Numbered from the stretch's first letter, positions 8,178 to 17,734 are shown. The stretch: 64,000 bases of DNA from Candidatus Kouleothrix ribensis (GCA_016722075.1 JADKGW010000001.1:1984001-2048000); one strand, 5' to 3'. The notes: generated by a model from the letters alone, not told the origin. Numbers and translations: made by a program.

Positions 8178-9356
8178 ATGGCACCACGCATGCTCGCGAT
8201 CTATGGCAAGGGCGGGATGGGCAAGAGCTTCTTCACCTCGAACCTGACCGCGCGCCTGACGTTCGACGGCTTTCGGGTGCTGCAGCTCGGCTGCGACCCC
8301 AAGCACGACTCGTGCAACACGATCTTTGGCGGCCACTCGCTGCCGACGCTCGGCGAGCAATGGCGGCAGTTCAAGGAGGCCGGCAAAGAAGACCAGCTGG
8401 CGATCGGCGATGTGATCTTCCGCAACGACCTGCGGCCGGGCATGCCGATCTTCGGCTGCGAGCTGGGCGGCCCCGATGTCGGGCGCGGCTGCGGCGGCCA
8501 GGGCATCTCGTCGGGCTTCAAGACGCTCGAGGGCCTGGGCATGAGCAAGTGGGACCTCGACTACATTGTGATGGACTTCCTGGGCGACGTGGTGTGCGGC
8601 GGCTTTGCCACGCCGCTGGCGCGCTCGCTGGCCGAGCATGTGATCATTGTAGTCGGGCACGACCGCCAGTCGCTGTACGCTGCCAACAATATCGCCAAGG
8701 CCGCACAGTACTTCCGCTCGATGGGCGGCTCGACCCAGGTGCTCGGGCTGATTGTCAACCGCGACGACGGCAGCGACACGGCCGACCTGTACGCGCAGGC
8801 GGTCGGCCTGCCCATCCTGACGCGTGTGCCGCTCAGCCGCACCGTGCGCGAGCTGGCCGACTCGTGCAAGCTGGCGCTTGAGGACCCGCAGTTCGACGCG
8901 ATCTTCGGCGAGCTGGCCGGCCGGATCGCGCGCCGCGAACTGGCGCCCTGCACCGACTACCACCCGCTCGAGTACGACGAGTTCCTGCGCGTGTTTGGCG
9001 CGGCCGAGCCGGCCGGCAGCCCGGCCTCAGCCACAGCCGCCGACCTGTTCGGCAAGAATAGGCCGGCCAGCGCGATCCCGACGCTCACGCTCACGCCGAT
9101 CATTCCGCAGGTGCTGGTGAAAGACCCGATCTTGCTGAAGGTGCAGCGCATGATCGAATCGATCGGCATGCACGTCACCGATATGGATCGCAGCGACAAG
9201 GACGGCATTACCGTCACTTCGGGCGCGCTCGAGATGCGCCTGGGCACCGACGACGATCTCGATAGCAAGGTGGCGTTCCTGTCGGCGCTGCGGCGCTCGG
9301 GCCAGGAGTTTACGTTTATCGACCTGCGCTACGCCGATGCGCCGTCGTATCGGTAA
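8178..9356 (+). CDS. bchX: Chlorophyllide reductase iron protein subunit X
   Basis: NifH-like ATPase that feeds electrons to BchYZ for C7=C8 reduction. It shows IYGKGGMGKSFFTSNL (deviant Walker A of NifH proteins), QLGCDPKHDS, GRGCGGQGISSG and VMDFLGDVVCGGF (cluster Cys ligands and switch region). It is 392 residues, longer than the roughly 330 typical of proteobacterial BchX. About 100 extra C-terminal residues after SASATAADLF end in MRLGTDDDLDSKVAFL and FIDLRYADAP, which resembles the end of FtsQ-type domains. The extension is unusual; the core assignment is firm. Confidence 0.95.
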   Translation: MAPRMLAIYGKGGMGKSFFTSNLTARLTFDGFRVLQLGCDPKHDSCNTIFGGHSLPTLGEQWRQFKEAGKEDQLAIGDVIFRNDLRPGMPIFGCELGGPDVGRGCGGQGISSGFKTLEGLGMSKWDLDYIVMDFLGDVVCGGFATPLARSLAEHVIIVVGHDRQSLYAANNIAKAAQYFRSMGGSTQVLGLIVNRDDGSDTADLYAQAVGLPILTRVPLSRTVRELADSCKLALEDPQFDAIFGELAGRIARRELAPCTDYHPLEYDEFLRVFGAAEPAGSPASATAADLFGKNRPASAIPTLTLTPIIPQVLVKDPILLKVQRMIESIGMHVTDMDRSDKDGITVTSGALEMRLGTDDDLDSKVAFLSALRRSGQEFTFIDLRYADAPSYR

Positions 9357-9480
9357 GCAGCCGGCAGGCCGCAGTTTGCGCTGCGGCGGCACGCGCTGCT
9401 ACGCGCAACCCGGCGAAGCGCGCTGAACCGACTGCCGGCCGCCAACTGCCGCCTGCGCGGCGCCTACCAGGGAAGGTACT

Positions 9481-10236
9481 ATGACGGTCACAGAGACCAT
9501 CGACCTGAAGCTGCTGAACAGCCTGCTGGTCGAGCGCCTGAAGGTCAAGCGCCGGCCGGTGGCGATCAGCTACTGCGCCGACGCGCCGCCGCCGGGCTAC
9601 GAGCCGGCCAATGTGGTGGCGTGCGCGATCGTGCGCGAGGCCGAGGCCGGGCGGCGCGTGTATGTCGATGCGCAACACCACGACTGCTGGGTTGGCCAGT
9701 ATCACCTGGGCTGGCTGCCCAAGGCCCAGCCGCTGATCACCGAGGGCGAGTACCTGACCATGGCCCAGGGCTTCTTCACGCCCGAGGGCGCGCGGCGCAA
9801 CAAAGCCCAGAGCAACTCGCTGCCGGCCGGCTCGATCGCGGCGCTGGCGGCTGCCCCGCTCGACGAGGTGCCCGAGGGCGTGGCGGTCGACACACTGATC
9901 TGCGTGACCGACCCGATGCACGCCATGCAGATCGCCGGGGCGGCCTCGGTGCGTGAGGGCACCTTCCCGATCGGCGAGATCGGCCCCTCGGCCTGCGCGT
10001 CGATCTTCGCCACGCCATGGCTGACTCGCAACAGCGTGTTTGCCACCGGCGACGGCGGCGGGCGTATGCACAACCGTGTCGGCGCCGGCGATATGTTCAT
10101 CGCCATCCCGCGCGAACACTTTCGGTATATCATCGAGCTGATCGAGAACTTTCGGATCGACCCTGCGAAGATGCGCGAGCTGATCATGCCATCGCACGCA
10201 CCACAGGGTGACGGGGCTGACGGGGTGACGACCTGA
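9481..10236 (+). CDS. DUF169 family protein in the bch cluster
   Basis: A 251-residue protein of the DUF169 (COG2043) type, with KVKRRPVAISYC near the start, HHDCWVGQYHLG, and CASIFATPWL in the third quarter. Its biochemical function is not known to me. It sits between bchX and bchY in the same direction with an AAGG ribosome site (GGGAAGGTACT before the ATG), so it is probably expressed with chlorophyllide reductase. A role in pigment metabolism is inferred from location only. The last residues (DGADGVTT) are low-complexity. Confidence 0.75.
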   Translation: MTVTETIDLKLLNSLLVERLKVKRRPVAISYCADAPPPGYEPANVVACAIVREAEAGRRVYVDAQHHDCWVGQYHLGWLPKAQPLITEGEYLTMAQGFFTPEGARRNKAQSNSLPAGSIAALAAAPLDEVPEGVAVDTLICVTDPMHAMQIAGAASVREGTFPIGEIGPSACASIFATPWLTRNSVFATGDGGGRMHNRVGAGDMFIAIPREHFRYIIELIENFRIDPAKMRELIMPSHAPQGDGADGVTT

Positions 10237-10327
10237 CAACGGGGCAATGCGCTCGGGGCTGATGCCTCGCGTCTGGTGCCGTCACTAGATCGTGTTTCGT
10301 TGTTCTAGCTCAAAAAGGAGCACCACT

Positions 10328-10507
10328 ATGAATGCCGGGTTAGTACCAATCTCGGGTTACCTGATCTGCTTCGTGCCGTTGGCAGTCATCGTGCTTGGGC
10401 TGGTTGGCTTCTTCGTCTGGACCGACCGCCACGCAGCACGGCCATACCCGCGCTACGACCCATCCAAGACGCCCGACAGTGTGCGGGCTGCCGAGCCGCC
10501 CAAGTAA
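10328..10507 (+). CDS. Single-helix small membrane protein
   Basis: A 59-residue protein starting at the ATG at 10328 after a strong AAAAAGGAG ribosome site; longer upstream readings have none. One membrane helix spans about residues 11-31 (ICFVPLAVIVLGLVGFFVW), followed by a basic, proline-rich cytoplasmic-type tail. It lies between DUF169 and bchY. No family is recognised. Its size and position suggest an accessory membrane peptide of the photosynthetic apparatus, which is inference. Confidence 0.6.
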   Translation: MNAGLVPISGYLICFVPLAVIVLGLVGFFVWTDRHAARPYPRYDPSKTPDSVRAAEPPK

Positions 10508-10647
10508 GCGCCCCATGCCGGTTGGTACGCTCGAAGCCTCCGAGCAGGTTCGCGTGCAGCTCATGCGCGCCGGCCTGCTGGTGGCCCAACAACCGAATAA
10601 TTAGAGCAGAGCGCAGAACCAGCCAACCATGCGCAATAGCCGCCGCC

Positions 10648-10690
10648 GACGCATCCTGAGCAGTACGACACGCGTAGTTCAGGATGCGTC
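10648..10690. repeat. 12-bp perfect inverted repeat upstream of bchY
   Basis: GACGCATCCTGA (10648-10659) and TCAGGATGCGTC (10679-10690) are exact reverse complements around a 19-nt loop, 38 nt before the bchY ATG. There is no following T-run. Like the hairpin between bchG and bchP it lies in an operon spacer, so RNA processing or translational control is plausible but unproven. Confidence 0.8.
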
Positions 10691-10728
10691 TGTATGCCGT
10701 TTTACCCGCCGCCCCACGAGGAGAGATC

Positions 10729-11997
10729 ATGGCTGAGACGATCGTGCTTCAGACCAACCAGCCGGCCGGGCAGCCCTGCAAGCTCCACCCGCAGTCGATG
10801 TGCCCGGCGTTCGGGTCGCTGCGTATCCTCACGCGGATCGAGGGTTCGCACCCGGTGATGGCCACCGACACCGGCTGCCTGTACGGGCTGACGTTTGTGA
10901 CGCACTTCTACGGCGCGCGCAAGTCGATCGTCGCACCCACGCTCGGCACCGCCGAACTGATGAGCGGGCAGGTGGTCGAGGGCACCCGTGCGGCGATCGA
11001 GGTGGCCGCGCGCGAACCGGGCTGCCAGCTCATCCCGGTGATCTCGCTGTGCGTGGCCGAAACTGCCGGTATGCCCGAGGAGCTGCTGCCCAGGCGCGTT
11101 GGCGCGGCCGAGGTAGTGCTGGTGCGCGTGCCGGCCTACGCGATTCACTCGCACCCCGAGGCCAAGGATGTGGCGCTGGCCGCACTGCTGCGCCGGCTGG
11201 GCGATCAGTCTGGCCCGGCCGAGCCACGCACAGTCGTGCTGCTCGGCGAAGTCTTCCCGGCCGACCCGCTGGCGATCGATGGGGTGCTGCGGCGCATGGG
11301 CGTCGAGCAGACGATCACGCTGCCGGGGCGCTCGATCGACGATCTGCGCCGGGCCGGGCGCGCCACTGCCCTCGCACCGCTGCATCCATTTTATAAGGAG
11401 ACCACCGCCGTGTTTCGGGGCTGGAATGTGCCGGTGGTCGGCGGCGCGCCGGTTGGCATCAGCGGCTCGTACGCCTGGCTCAAGACGCTCGGCGCGCTGC
11501 TGGGGCTCGACTCGGCGCTGGTGCAGCAGGTGGCCGACGACGAGCGCGCGCGGGCGCAGGCGATCATCGACGCGCGACCCCTGGCCGGCCGCGTGCTGGT
11601 GACCGGCTACGAAGGCACCGAGCTGGCCTACGCGCGCCTGCTGGTCGAGGCCGGCGCCGAGGTGCCGTACGTCTCTACCTCGATCGCGCCCGACCCGATG
11701 GTGCTGCCCGACGAGCTGTGGCTCAGGTCGCACGGCACTAAAGAGGTCGTCTACCGCAAGGCGCTCGAAGAAGACATGAGCGCGCTCGACCGCTACGCGC
11801 CCGACCTGGTGCTCGGCACCACGCCGTTCTCGAGCGCGGCCAAAGATCGCGGGATTCCCGGCCTGTACTTCACCAACCAGCTGGCCTCGCGGCCATTCTT
11901 CCTGAGCGGCGGCATGGCCGCGACGATCGGGCTGATCCGCGATACGCTGGCGCGCGGCACGAAATATCGCGAGATGCAGGAGTTCTTTGCCGAGTAA
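10729..11997 (+). CDS. bchY: Chlorophyllide reductase subunit Y
   Basis: A 422-residue NifD-like subunit of the chlorophyllide a oxidoreductase catalytic component. It begins MAETIVLQTNQPAG; candidate cluster Cys lie in QPCKLHPQSMCPAFGSL and DTGCLYGL. A later stretch VLVTGYEGTELAYARLL fits the family's Rossmann-like fold. The ATG at 10729 has an ACGAGGAGAG ribosome site; an upstream ATG at 10684 lies inside the hairpin and is rejected. It pairs with bchZ, 101 nt downstream. Confidence 0.93.
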   Translation: MAETIVLQTNQPAGQPCKLHPQSMCPAFGSLRILTRIEGSHPVMATDTGCLYGLTFVTHFYGARKSIVAPTLGTAELMSGQVVEGTRAAIEVAAREPGCQLIPVISLCVAETAGMPEELLPRRVGAAEVVLVRVPAYAIHSHPEAKDVALAALLRRLGDQSGPAEPRTVVLLGEVFPADPLAIDGVLRRMGVEQTITLPGRSIDDLRRAGRATALAPLHPFYKETTAVFRGWNVPVVGGAPVGISGSYAWLKTLGALLGLDSALVQQVADDERARAQAIIDARPLAGRVLVTGYEGTELAYARLLVEAGAEVPYVSTSIAPDPMVLPDELWLRSHGTKEVVYRKALEEDMSALDRYAPDLVLGTTPFSSAAKDRGIPGLYFTNQLASRPFFLSGGMAATIGLIRDTLARGTKYREMQEFFAE

Positions 11998-12098
11998 GCG
12001 GTATGCAGTCGGCGGTAGGCAGTATCGCTACAATCGAGCGAATCTCGACGAAGTGACTGGCTCGTGCCAGCTGCCTGCTGGCGACTACTGAGGAAGCT

Positions 12099-13589
12099 AT
12101 GCCCCCCACAATTATCCGCGATCTGTCCGACACCAGCGGCTACTGGGCGGCGGTGTGGACCATGTGCTGCATGCCCGATATCCACGTGATCTGCGATGCA
12201 CCGATCGGCTGCTTCAACCTGGTGGCCACAGCTGTGCCCGACTACACCGACGCCATCCCGCATATCGAGAATATCACGCCCTCGGTGATGACCGAGCAGG
12301 AGGTGGGTGGCCAGGGCACCGGCCCGGCGGTCAAGCGCACCTACGAGCAGCTGCGCGACACCGGCGTGCTCGCAGGCAAGCAGGTGATCGTGGTGTCGAC
12401 CGCCGAGAGCGAGATGATCGGCTCGGATCTGACCGACCTGGTCAAGCAGCTGCAGGCCGGCACCGAGTTCTACTATAGCAACTCGCTCTCCGAGGACGAG
12501 TGGGCCGGGCGCGATCGGGTGCTGCGCTGGCTGTGGCAGCACTATGGCGCGCCGCATGCCGCCGGCGCTGCGCCTACGCCTGGCACGGTGAACATCATCG
12601 GCCCGACCTACGGCTGCTTCAACTCGCCGGCCGACCTGGAAGAGCTGAAGCGGCTGATCGCCGGCGCGGGCGGGCAGATCAACCTGGTGTACCCGTTCGA
12701 GGCGACGCTGGCCGACACCCCGCGCCTGGCCAAGGCCCAGGTGAACGTGGTGCTGTACAAAGAGTTTGGCCTGGGCCTGGCGGGCGAGCTAGGCCAGCCA
12801 ACACTGACCGCGCCGTTCGGCATGCGCGACACCAGCGCGTTCGTGCGCGAGCTGGGCCGGCAGCTGGGGACGGCCGAGCAGGCCGAGGCATTCATTGCGC
12901 ACGAGAAGAAGACCACGCTCCAGGCGGTGTGGGATCTGTGGCGCGGCCCGCAGGGCGACTGGTTCGGCACCACCGATGTTGGCATCGTGGCCGGGCGCGC
13001 GCACGCCGAGGGGCTGCGGCGCTTCCTGGGCGACGAGCTGGGCATGCCGATCGCGTTCGTCTCGGGGCGCCCGCGCCTGCCCGACGAGCCCGACAACGAG
13101 GCACTGCGCCAGCGGCTGCACAAGAAGGCGCCGGCGTTCGTGTTCGGCTCGATCAACGAGCGGATCTACCTGAGCGAGGCCGGCGCCAAGTACACCAGCT
13201 TCATCCCGTCGGCCTTCCCTGGCCCGGTCGTGCGCCGCTCGGTCGGCACGCCATTTGTGGGCTATCGCGGCGCGGTGTACATCATTCAGGAGATCGTCAA
13301 CCGGCTGTACGACGCGCTGTTCAACTTCCTGCCGCTCGACTCGGCCTATGCCAAGGGCGCGGGCGCGCCAATGGCGGCAGCGGCCGGCGGCGCGGGCAAC
13401 CTGCCCTGGCAGCCCGAGGCGCGCGCGCTGCTCGACGCCGCACTCGAGCAGCTGCCGTTCATCCCACGCATCTCGGCCAGCCGCCAGCTGCAGATGCAAG
13501 TCGAGGGCGCGGCCCGCCAGCGCGGCCTGGCCGAGGTAACCCCCGATCTGGTCGAGCAGGTGCTGGCCCAGCCGCCGGCCGCAGGCTGA
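12099..13589 (+). CDS. bchZ: Chlorophyllide reductase subunit Z
   Basis: A 496-residue NifK-like subunit. It has SGYWAAVWTMCCMPDIHV near the N-terminus with likely ligands, APIGCFN, GPTYGCFNSPADL, and a C-terminal helical extension with LPFIPRISASRQLQ, typical of BchZ/BchB C-termini. GAGGAAG precedes the ATG. It completes the X, Y and Z set needed to make a bacteriochlorin, so the organism makes bacteriochlorophyll a or similar. It is the last recognisable bch gene of the run. Confidence 0.94.
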   Translation: MPPTIIRDLSDTSGYWAAVWTMCCMPDIHVICDAPIGCFNLVATAVPDYTDAIPHIENITPSVMTEQEVGGQGTGPAVKRTYEQLRDTGVLAGKQVIVVSTAESEMIGSDLTDLVKQLQAGTEFYYSNSLSEDEWAGRDRVLRWLWQHYGAPHAAGAAPTPGTVNIIGPTYGCFNSPADLEELKRLIAGAGGQINLVYPFEATLADTPRLAKAQVNVVLYKEFGLGLAGELGQPTLTAPFGMRDTSAFVRELGRQLGTAEQAEAFIAHEKKTTLQAVWDLWRGPQGDWFGTTDVGIVAGRAHAEGLRRFLGDELGMPIAFVSGRPRLPDEPDNEALRQRLHKKAPAFVFGSINERIYLSEAGAKYTSFIPSAFPGPVVRRSVGTPFVGYRGAVYIIQEIVNRLYDALFNFLPLDSAYAKGAGAPMAAAAGGAGNLPWQPEARALLDAALEQLPFIPRISASRQLQMQVEGAARQRGLAEVTPDLVEQVLAQPPAAG

Positions 13590-13632
13590 AGCCGCCGCGC
13601 TCCCGCGCGACGCCGGCTTGGGCGGGCTGGCC

Positions 13633-13657
13633 GCTGAATGGTGAGGAACCATTCAGC
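13633..13657 (+). terminator. Hairpin after bchZ, possible transcript end
   Basis: GCTGAATGGT (13633-13642) and ACCATTCAGC (13648-13657) pair perfectly around GAGGA, 44 nt after the bchZ stop. There is no U-tract, so intrinsic termination is uncertain. The rest of the 13590-13797 spacer holds no gene that I can support. Confidence 0.45.
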
Positions 13658-13797
13658 ATCCTGCGGCCCACGCCGCCTCGTGGCAGTTGCAACGCCCTGC
13701 GGCAAGTTGACGGCCCACGCGCGGCTATGTATACTGGTGCCACCGCATCGCCCTTGCCGCAGCAACGAGATCGGCTAGGCCCACCGTCTGCGGCGCT

Positions 13798-15846
13798 GTG
13801 TCCACCAGAATGGCCGATACGATCAGCGAGAACCGAGCGCCTGACCGGCCGGCAAGCGCGCCCGCGCCGCCGCTGTTCGGCGACGCCGTCGAGGCGGTGT
13901 ACGAGGATGGCGTGATCAAGCCGCGCACCCCCCTGGCGCTGGCACCCGGCACCGCGCTCCAGCTGCAGGTGATTGCAGCGCCACCACCGGGGCAGCCGCC
14001 CAACCACAGCGATCCCCCGCAGCTGCTTGTCAGCCGCTTACCCGGCGCCGACCCGGCCGATCTGCTTGCCGACATAGCCCGGCGGCCCTGGCGGCTGGCG
14101 AGCGGCGCGGCCGCCGTTGCGCTGACTGCCACACTGTTATGGCTGCTCCAGCGCCAGCCGCCCTTGCCCAGCTACACGTGGACCTTCGGGCTGTGGGGTG
14201 GCACGATCGGCCTGTACCTGGCGGCTGTCGCGCCGACGCGCCGGCGGCCAACCGGCTGGTGGCACCGGCCTGGCAACCGCACAATCGGGCTGGCGCTGGC
14301 GGCCTTGCTGCTGCTCGCCGGCGCGCTGCGGCTGTGGCACCTGGGTACGCTGCCGCCCACCCTCGGCGGCGACGAAGGCTCGCAGGGGATCGAGGCGCTG
14401 AATGTGCTCGGCGGGGTGATCAACAACCCCTTCAGCACCGGCTGGCTGAACGTGCCGACCATGAGCTTCTACTTTAACGCACCGACGATCGGCCTGCTTG
14501 GCAACACCGCCCTGGCGCTGCGGCTGCCCTGGGCGCTGGTCGGCATGGCAACCGTGCCGATTGTGTACGGGCTGGTGGCGCAGCTGCACGGCCGCACGAC
14601 CGGGCTGCTGACCGCCGGGCTGCTGGCGACCTACCACTACCATATTCACTTTTCGCGCCTGGGCTCGAACCAGGTGGCCGATGCGCTGTTCGTAGCGCTG
14701 GCGCTGCTGTTCCTGTATCGCGGATCGATGCTACACAGCCGGCTCGACTGGGCGCTGTGCGGCGTGACGACCGGCCTGGCGCAGTATTTCTACGCCGGCG
14801 CACGCCTCAGTGCGCTGATCGTGCTGGCCAGCGCCGCGCTGCTGATCGCGCGCGAGCGGCCCGGCGCACGACGCGCAAGCGCCTGGGGCGCCGCGATCAT
14901 GGCTGGCGGGGCGCTGCTGACCGCCGCACCCATGCTGCAGTACGCGCTGCGCTTCCCAAACGAGTATAATGCGCGGCTCAACGCGGTAGGCATCTTCCAG
15001 ACCGACTGGATCGCGCGGACGCAGGCGCTGACCGGCCAGAGCGTGGCGCAGCTGCTGACCGAGCAGTTCGTGCGGGCGGTGCTGGCGTACAACTACTACC
15101 CCGACACGACGCTATGGTATGGCCTGGGCCAGCCACTCTTCGACCGTGTTAGCGGCATGCTTATGCTGCTGGGCATGGGCTACTGCCTGCTGCGGCCGCT
15201 CGACCTGCGGCTGTTCCCGATGCTGCTGTGGTGGTGGGGCGGGATCGTGCTGGGCGGCGCGCTGACCGAGGGGCCGCCGGCCAGCCAGCGGCTGATCACC
15301 ACCGCTGTGCCGGCGCTGTTCTTTGTGGCGCTGGCGCTGGTGCGCGGCGGCAGGCTGATCGTGCAGCCATGGCGCAGCCCACGCCGCTGGCGCTGGCTGG
15401 CCGGCAGCCTGGCCGCTGGCGCGCTGGCGCTGAGTGCGAACAGCATCTGGCTGTACTTCGCCGACTTCACGCCGCGGCTGATCTATGGCGGGTTCAACGC
15501 GGTGGTCGCGACCGAGCTGGGCAGCTATGCGCACAGCGCGCTTGGGCCAGGCACGCGCATGTACTTCTTCGGCGCGCCGCGCATGTATATCGGCTTCGGC
15601 TCGATCGGCTACCTGGCTCCCGAGGTCGAGGGCGTCGACATCGTCGACCCGCTGAGCCGGCCGATCGAGCGCGCGCTGGTGCCCGACGATAAAGCCGCCG
15701 CGTTTGTGTTCCTGCCCGAGCGCCGCGCCGAGCTCGAATTGGTGCGGCAGACCTTTCCCGGCGGCCACGAGCAAGACGTGCTGGCGCCTACGGGTGATCA
15801 GCTGCTCTACACGCTGTACACCGTGCCACAGCCGCTGCTCCGCTAA
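13798..15846 (+). CDS. Membrane glycosyltransferase (GT39/ArnT-like) with N-terminal DUF104-like segment
   Basis: A 682-residue polytopic protein. Residues about 25-60 (AVEAVYEDGVIKP, PLALAPGTALQLQV) match the DUF104/AF2212-like pattern. After a linker there are about ten membrane segments and the GT39-type motif GGDEGSQGIEAL in the first external loop, HFSRLGSNQVADAL, and LAQYFYAGARLS. Such proteins transfer sugars from polyprenyl-phosphate donors outside the membrane; the acceptor is unknown. The start is GTG 13798 or ATG 13810; neither has a good ribosome site. A decayed relative lies at 21.6-25.6 kb. Confidence 0.75.
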   Translation: MSTRMADTISENRAPDRPASAPAPPLFGDAVEAVYEDGVIKPRTPLALAPGTALQLQVIAAPPPGQPPNHSDPPQLLVSRLPGADPADLLADIARRPWRLASGAAAVALTATLLWLLQRQPPLPSYTWTFGLWGGTIGLYLAAVAPTRRRPTGWWHRPGNRTIGLALAALLLLAGALRLWHLGTLPPTLGGDEGSQGIEALNVLGGVINNPFSTGWLNVPTMSFYFNAPTIGLLGNTALALRLPWALVGMATVPIVYGLVAQLHGRTTGLLTAGLLATYHYHIHFSRLGSNQVADALFVALALLFLYRGSMLHSRLDWALCGVTTGLAQYFYAGARLSALIVLASAALLIARERPGARRASAWGAAIMAGGALLTAAPMLQYALRFPNEYNARLNAVGIFQTDWIARTQALTGQSVAQLLTEQFVRAVLAYNYYPDTTLWYGLGQPLFDRVSGMLMLLGMGYCLLRPLDLRLFPMLLWWWGGIVLGGALTEGPPASQRLITTAVPALFFVALALVRGGRLIVQPWRSPRRWRWLAGSLAAGALALSANSIWLYFADFTPRLIYGGFNAVVATELGSYAHSALGPGTRMYFFGAPRMYIGFGSIGYLAPEVEGVDIVDPLSRPIERALVPDDKAAAFVFLPERRAELELVRQTFPGGHEQDVLAPTGDQLLYTLYTVPQPLLR

Positions 15847-15934
15847 GCGCACTGCCGCCAGGGGCGCGAGGCCGCGCCTGCTTTCCGCAGTGCGACCATA
15901 CCGCGCGGATCGCGCTACAGACAAGGAGAACCCA

Positions 15935-16492
15935 ATGGCCAAGCTCTACCCATCGATCAACGGCGAGCTGCGCGTGTTTATTGAGAAGCAGCACATGTTC
16001 TTCGTAGCCAGCGCGCCGCTCGGCCCAAACGGGCACGTGAACCTCTCGCCCAAAGGCCTCGACTGCCTGCGCATCCTGTCGCCCGAGCGCGTGGCATACC
16101 TCGACCTGACCGGCAGCGGGAATGAGACCTCGGCGCACCTGCGCGAGAACGGGCGGATCACGTTTATGTTCTGCGCGTTCGCCGGCCCCCCGCGCATCCT
16201 GCGGCTGTACGGCCGCGGCCATACGGTGCTGCCGGGCACGGCCGAGTGGGATGCGCTGCGGCCAAGCTTCGGCGAGTTCCCCGGCGTGCGCCAGATCGTC
16301 GTGGCCGATATCACGCGCGTACAAACCTCGTGCGGCTTTGCCGTGCCGCACTACGACTACGTCGGCCAGCGCCAGACGCTGATCGACTGGGCGAATGCCA
16401 AGCGCCCCGAGCAGCTCGACGAGTACCGCGCCGAGAAGAACATGACCAGCATCGACGGCCTGCCGACTGCGCTGGGTAGCCGCGACGAGTAG
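15935..16492 (+). CDS. Pyridoxamine 5'-phosphate oxidase-fold protein
   Basis: A 185-residue PNPOx-like flavin or heme/F420-binding split-barrel protein. MAKLYPSINGELRVFIEKQHMFF begins the fold (cited in part), followed by GHVNLSPKG, LTGSGNETSAHLRENGRI and RILRLYGRG, which are characteristic of this COG3576-type family. The substrate is unknown. A clear AAGGAG lies 8 nt before the ATG. It stands alone between the glycosyltransferase and the IS630-type element, whose left repeat begins 10 nt after the stop. Confidence 0.8.
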   Translation: MAKLYPSINGELRVFIEKQHMFFVASAPLGPNGHVNLSPKGLDCLRILSPERVAYLDLTGSGNETSAHLRENGRITFMFCAFAGPPRILRLYGRGHTVLPGTAEWDALRPSFGEFPGVRQIVVADITRVQTSCGFAVPHYDYVGQRQTLIDWANAKRPEQLDEYRAEKNMTSIDGLPTALGSRDE

Positions 16493-16501
16493 TACAGCCA
16501 T

Positions 16502-17699
16502 CTAGTAGTCGGCCACGGGGATTATGACGGATAGACGCGCTTGAGTTTGGTGCGTGCGGTCGTGGTCGTGAAACGCCAGTTGACGGTTGCCTTGTCCTGA
16601 TTGCGGCGCTCCTCCCACGCACTTGCCTTGCGCTGAACAGTCTCTCGATCCGCAATACGCTGGTCGAGGCACTGCCCAATCAGGACGCCAAACTCGCACT
16701 CTGCCATATTCAGCCAGCTTCCGTGCTTGGGCGTGTAGCGAAACTCAAGCTTTTCCAGAATGCGCCGCGCTTCCGCAGGCTCGAACGCCTCATACAACGC
16801 TGCTCCCGTATGGGTGTTGAGATTATCGAGCACGACGCTGATCAAGGTCGCCTGGGGAAAGTGGACGTCGACCAGGTCCTTCATACACTGCGCGAAGTCG
16901 TCGGTCGTCCGTCGCTCGGTTACCTTCACGTGCCGCCAGTGCGCCAGCGGCTGGAAGAACATGAAGAGGTTACAGGTTCCCTCCCGGCGGTATTCATAGT
17001 CGGAGCGGCGTGGGTGGCCTTTGACGAGTGGCAGTGGACAGCGTGTTTCGCTCAGCATGTGGTAGGGCGACTCATCGAAACACACGACCGGATAGGCTGG
17101 GTTGTAGGGTTCGGCATACAGCTCCAGGATATCTTCCATGCGCCAAACGAACGCCGCGCTCACAGTCGGGATACACCACTCTTCCTTCAACCAGGGCTTG
17201 CGATCCCCTTTTTGAGCGTGCGACGGACAGTCTCATCAGAAATCGTATCTACGGCTTTGAGCGCAACGAGCGTGTCAGCCAACAGCTGCATGGTCCAGTG
17301 TTTGCGGTCATCGGGGGGGTGCTACACGCCCAGGCCACCAAGGTTGCTTCCGCGGTGCCATCGAGTTTGGGCGTGCCGCCTGGACGCGGAGCATCGGAAA
17401 GCGCGCGTTCAAGATTGCCTTCGACGAAGCGCTTGCGAACGCGCTCAGCGGTCGAACGACCGATATGGAGTGCATCAGCGATGGTTTGGTCGGAGGCGCC
17501 GTCGCTGGCCTGCAACAAGATATGGGCGCGCGTGAGCTTGCGGGCAGCGGTCGTGCCTTTGTGCACCAGTTCAAGCAGCGTCGCGCGTTCGGTCTCGGTC
17601 AGGTCCACCACGTAGATCTTGCGCATCACAGTCTCCTGCGAAGAATGGTCGATTCGACCGGAGACAGTATACGTCATATTCCCTGTGGCTGACCACTAG
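16502..17699. mobile_element. IS630-family insertion sequence, about 1.2 kb, inactive
   Basis: The terminal inverted repeats are 28 bp with four mismatches: CTAGTAGTCGGCCACGGGGA... at 16502-16529 and its partner CTAGTGGTCAGCCACAGGGA... read on the minus strand from 17699. Each end carries TA one base inside, consistent with the TA target of IS630 elements. The interior holds one transposase coding region on the minus strand that is broken by two frameshifts. Confidence 0.85.
16522..17626 (-). pseudogene. IS630 transposase, two frameshifts
   Basis: The N-terminal part (17626 down to about 17320) starts MRKIYVVDLTETERATLLEL and has a helix-turn-helix (SDQTIADALHIGRSTAERVR). The catalytic part (about 17200 to 16522) has VVCFDESPYHM, ISVVLDNLNTHTG and WLNMAECEFGVL, which give the DDE triad. 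The middle (TMQLLADTLVALKAVDTISDET) lies in a third frame. The breaks fall at a C7 run near 17313 and at A5G4 near 17205. Two homopolymer breaks could be decay; programmed slippage is less likely because two events would be needed. Confidence 0.85.
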
Positions 17700-17734
17700 T
17701 CCTTAACTGTGCAGGGCCTAATCCCGAACTGACA

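Noticed and set aside
16522..17626. Programmed frameshifting to make an active IS630 transposase
   Set aside because: Two separate shifts at different homopolymers would be needed; decay is simpler.
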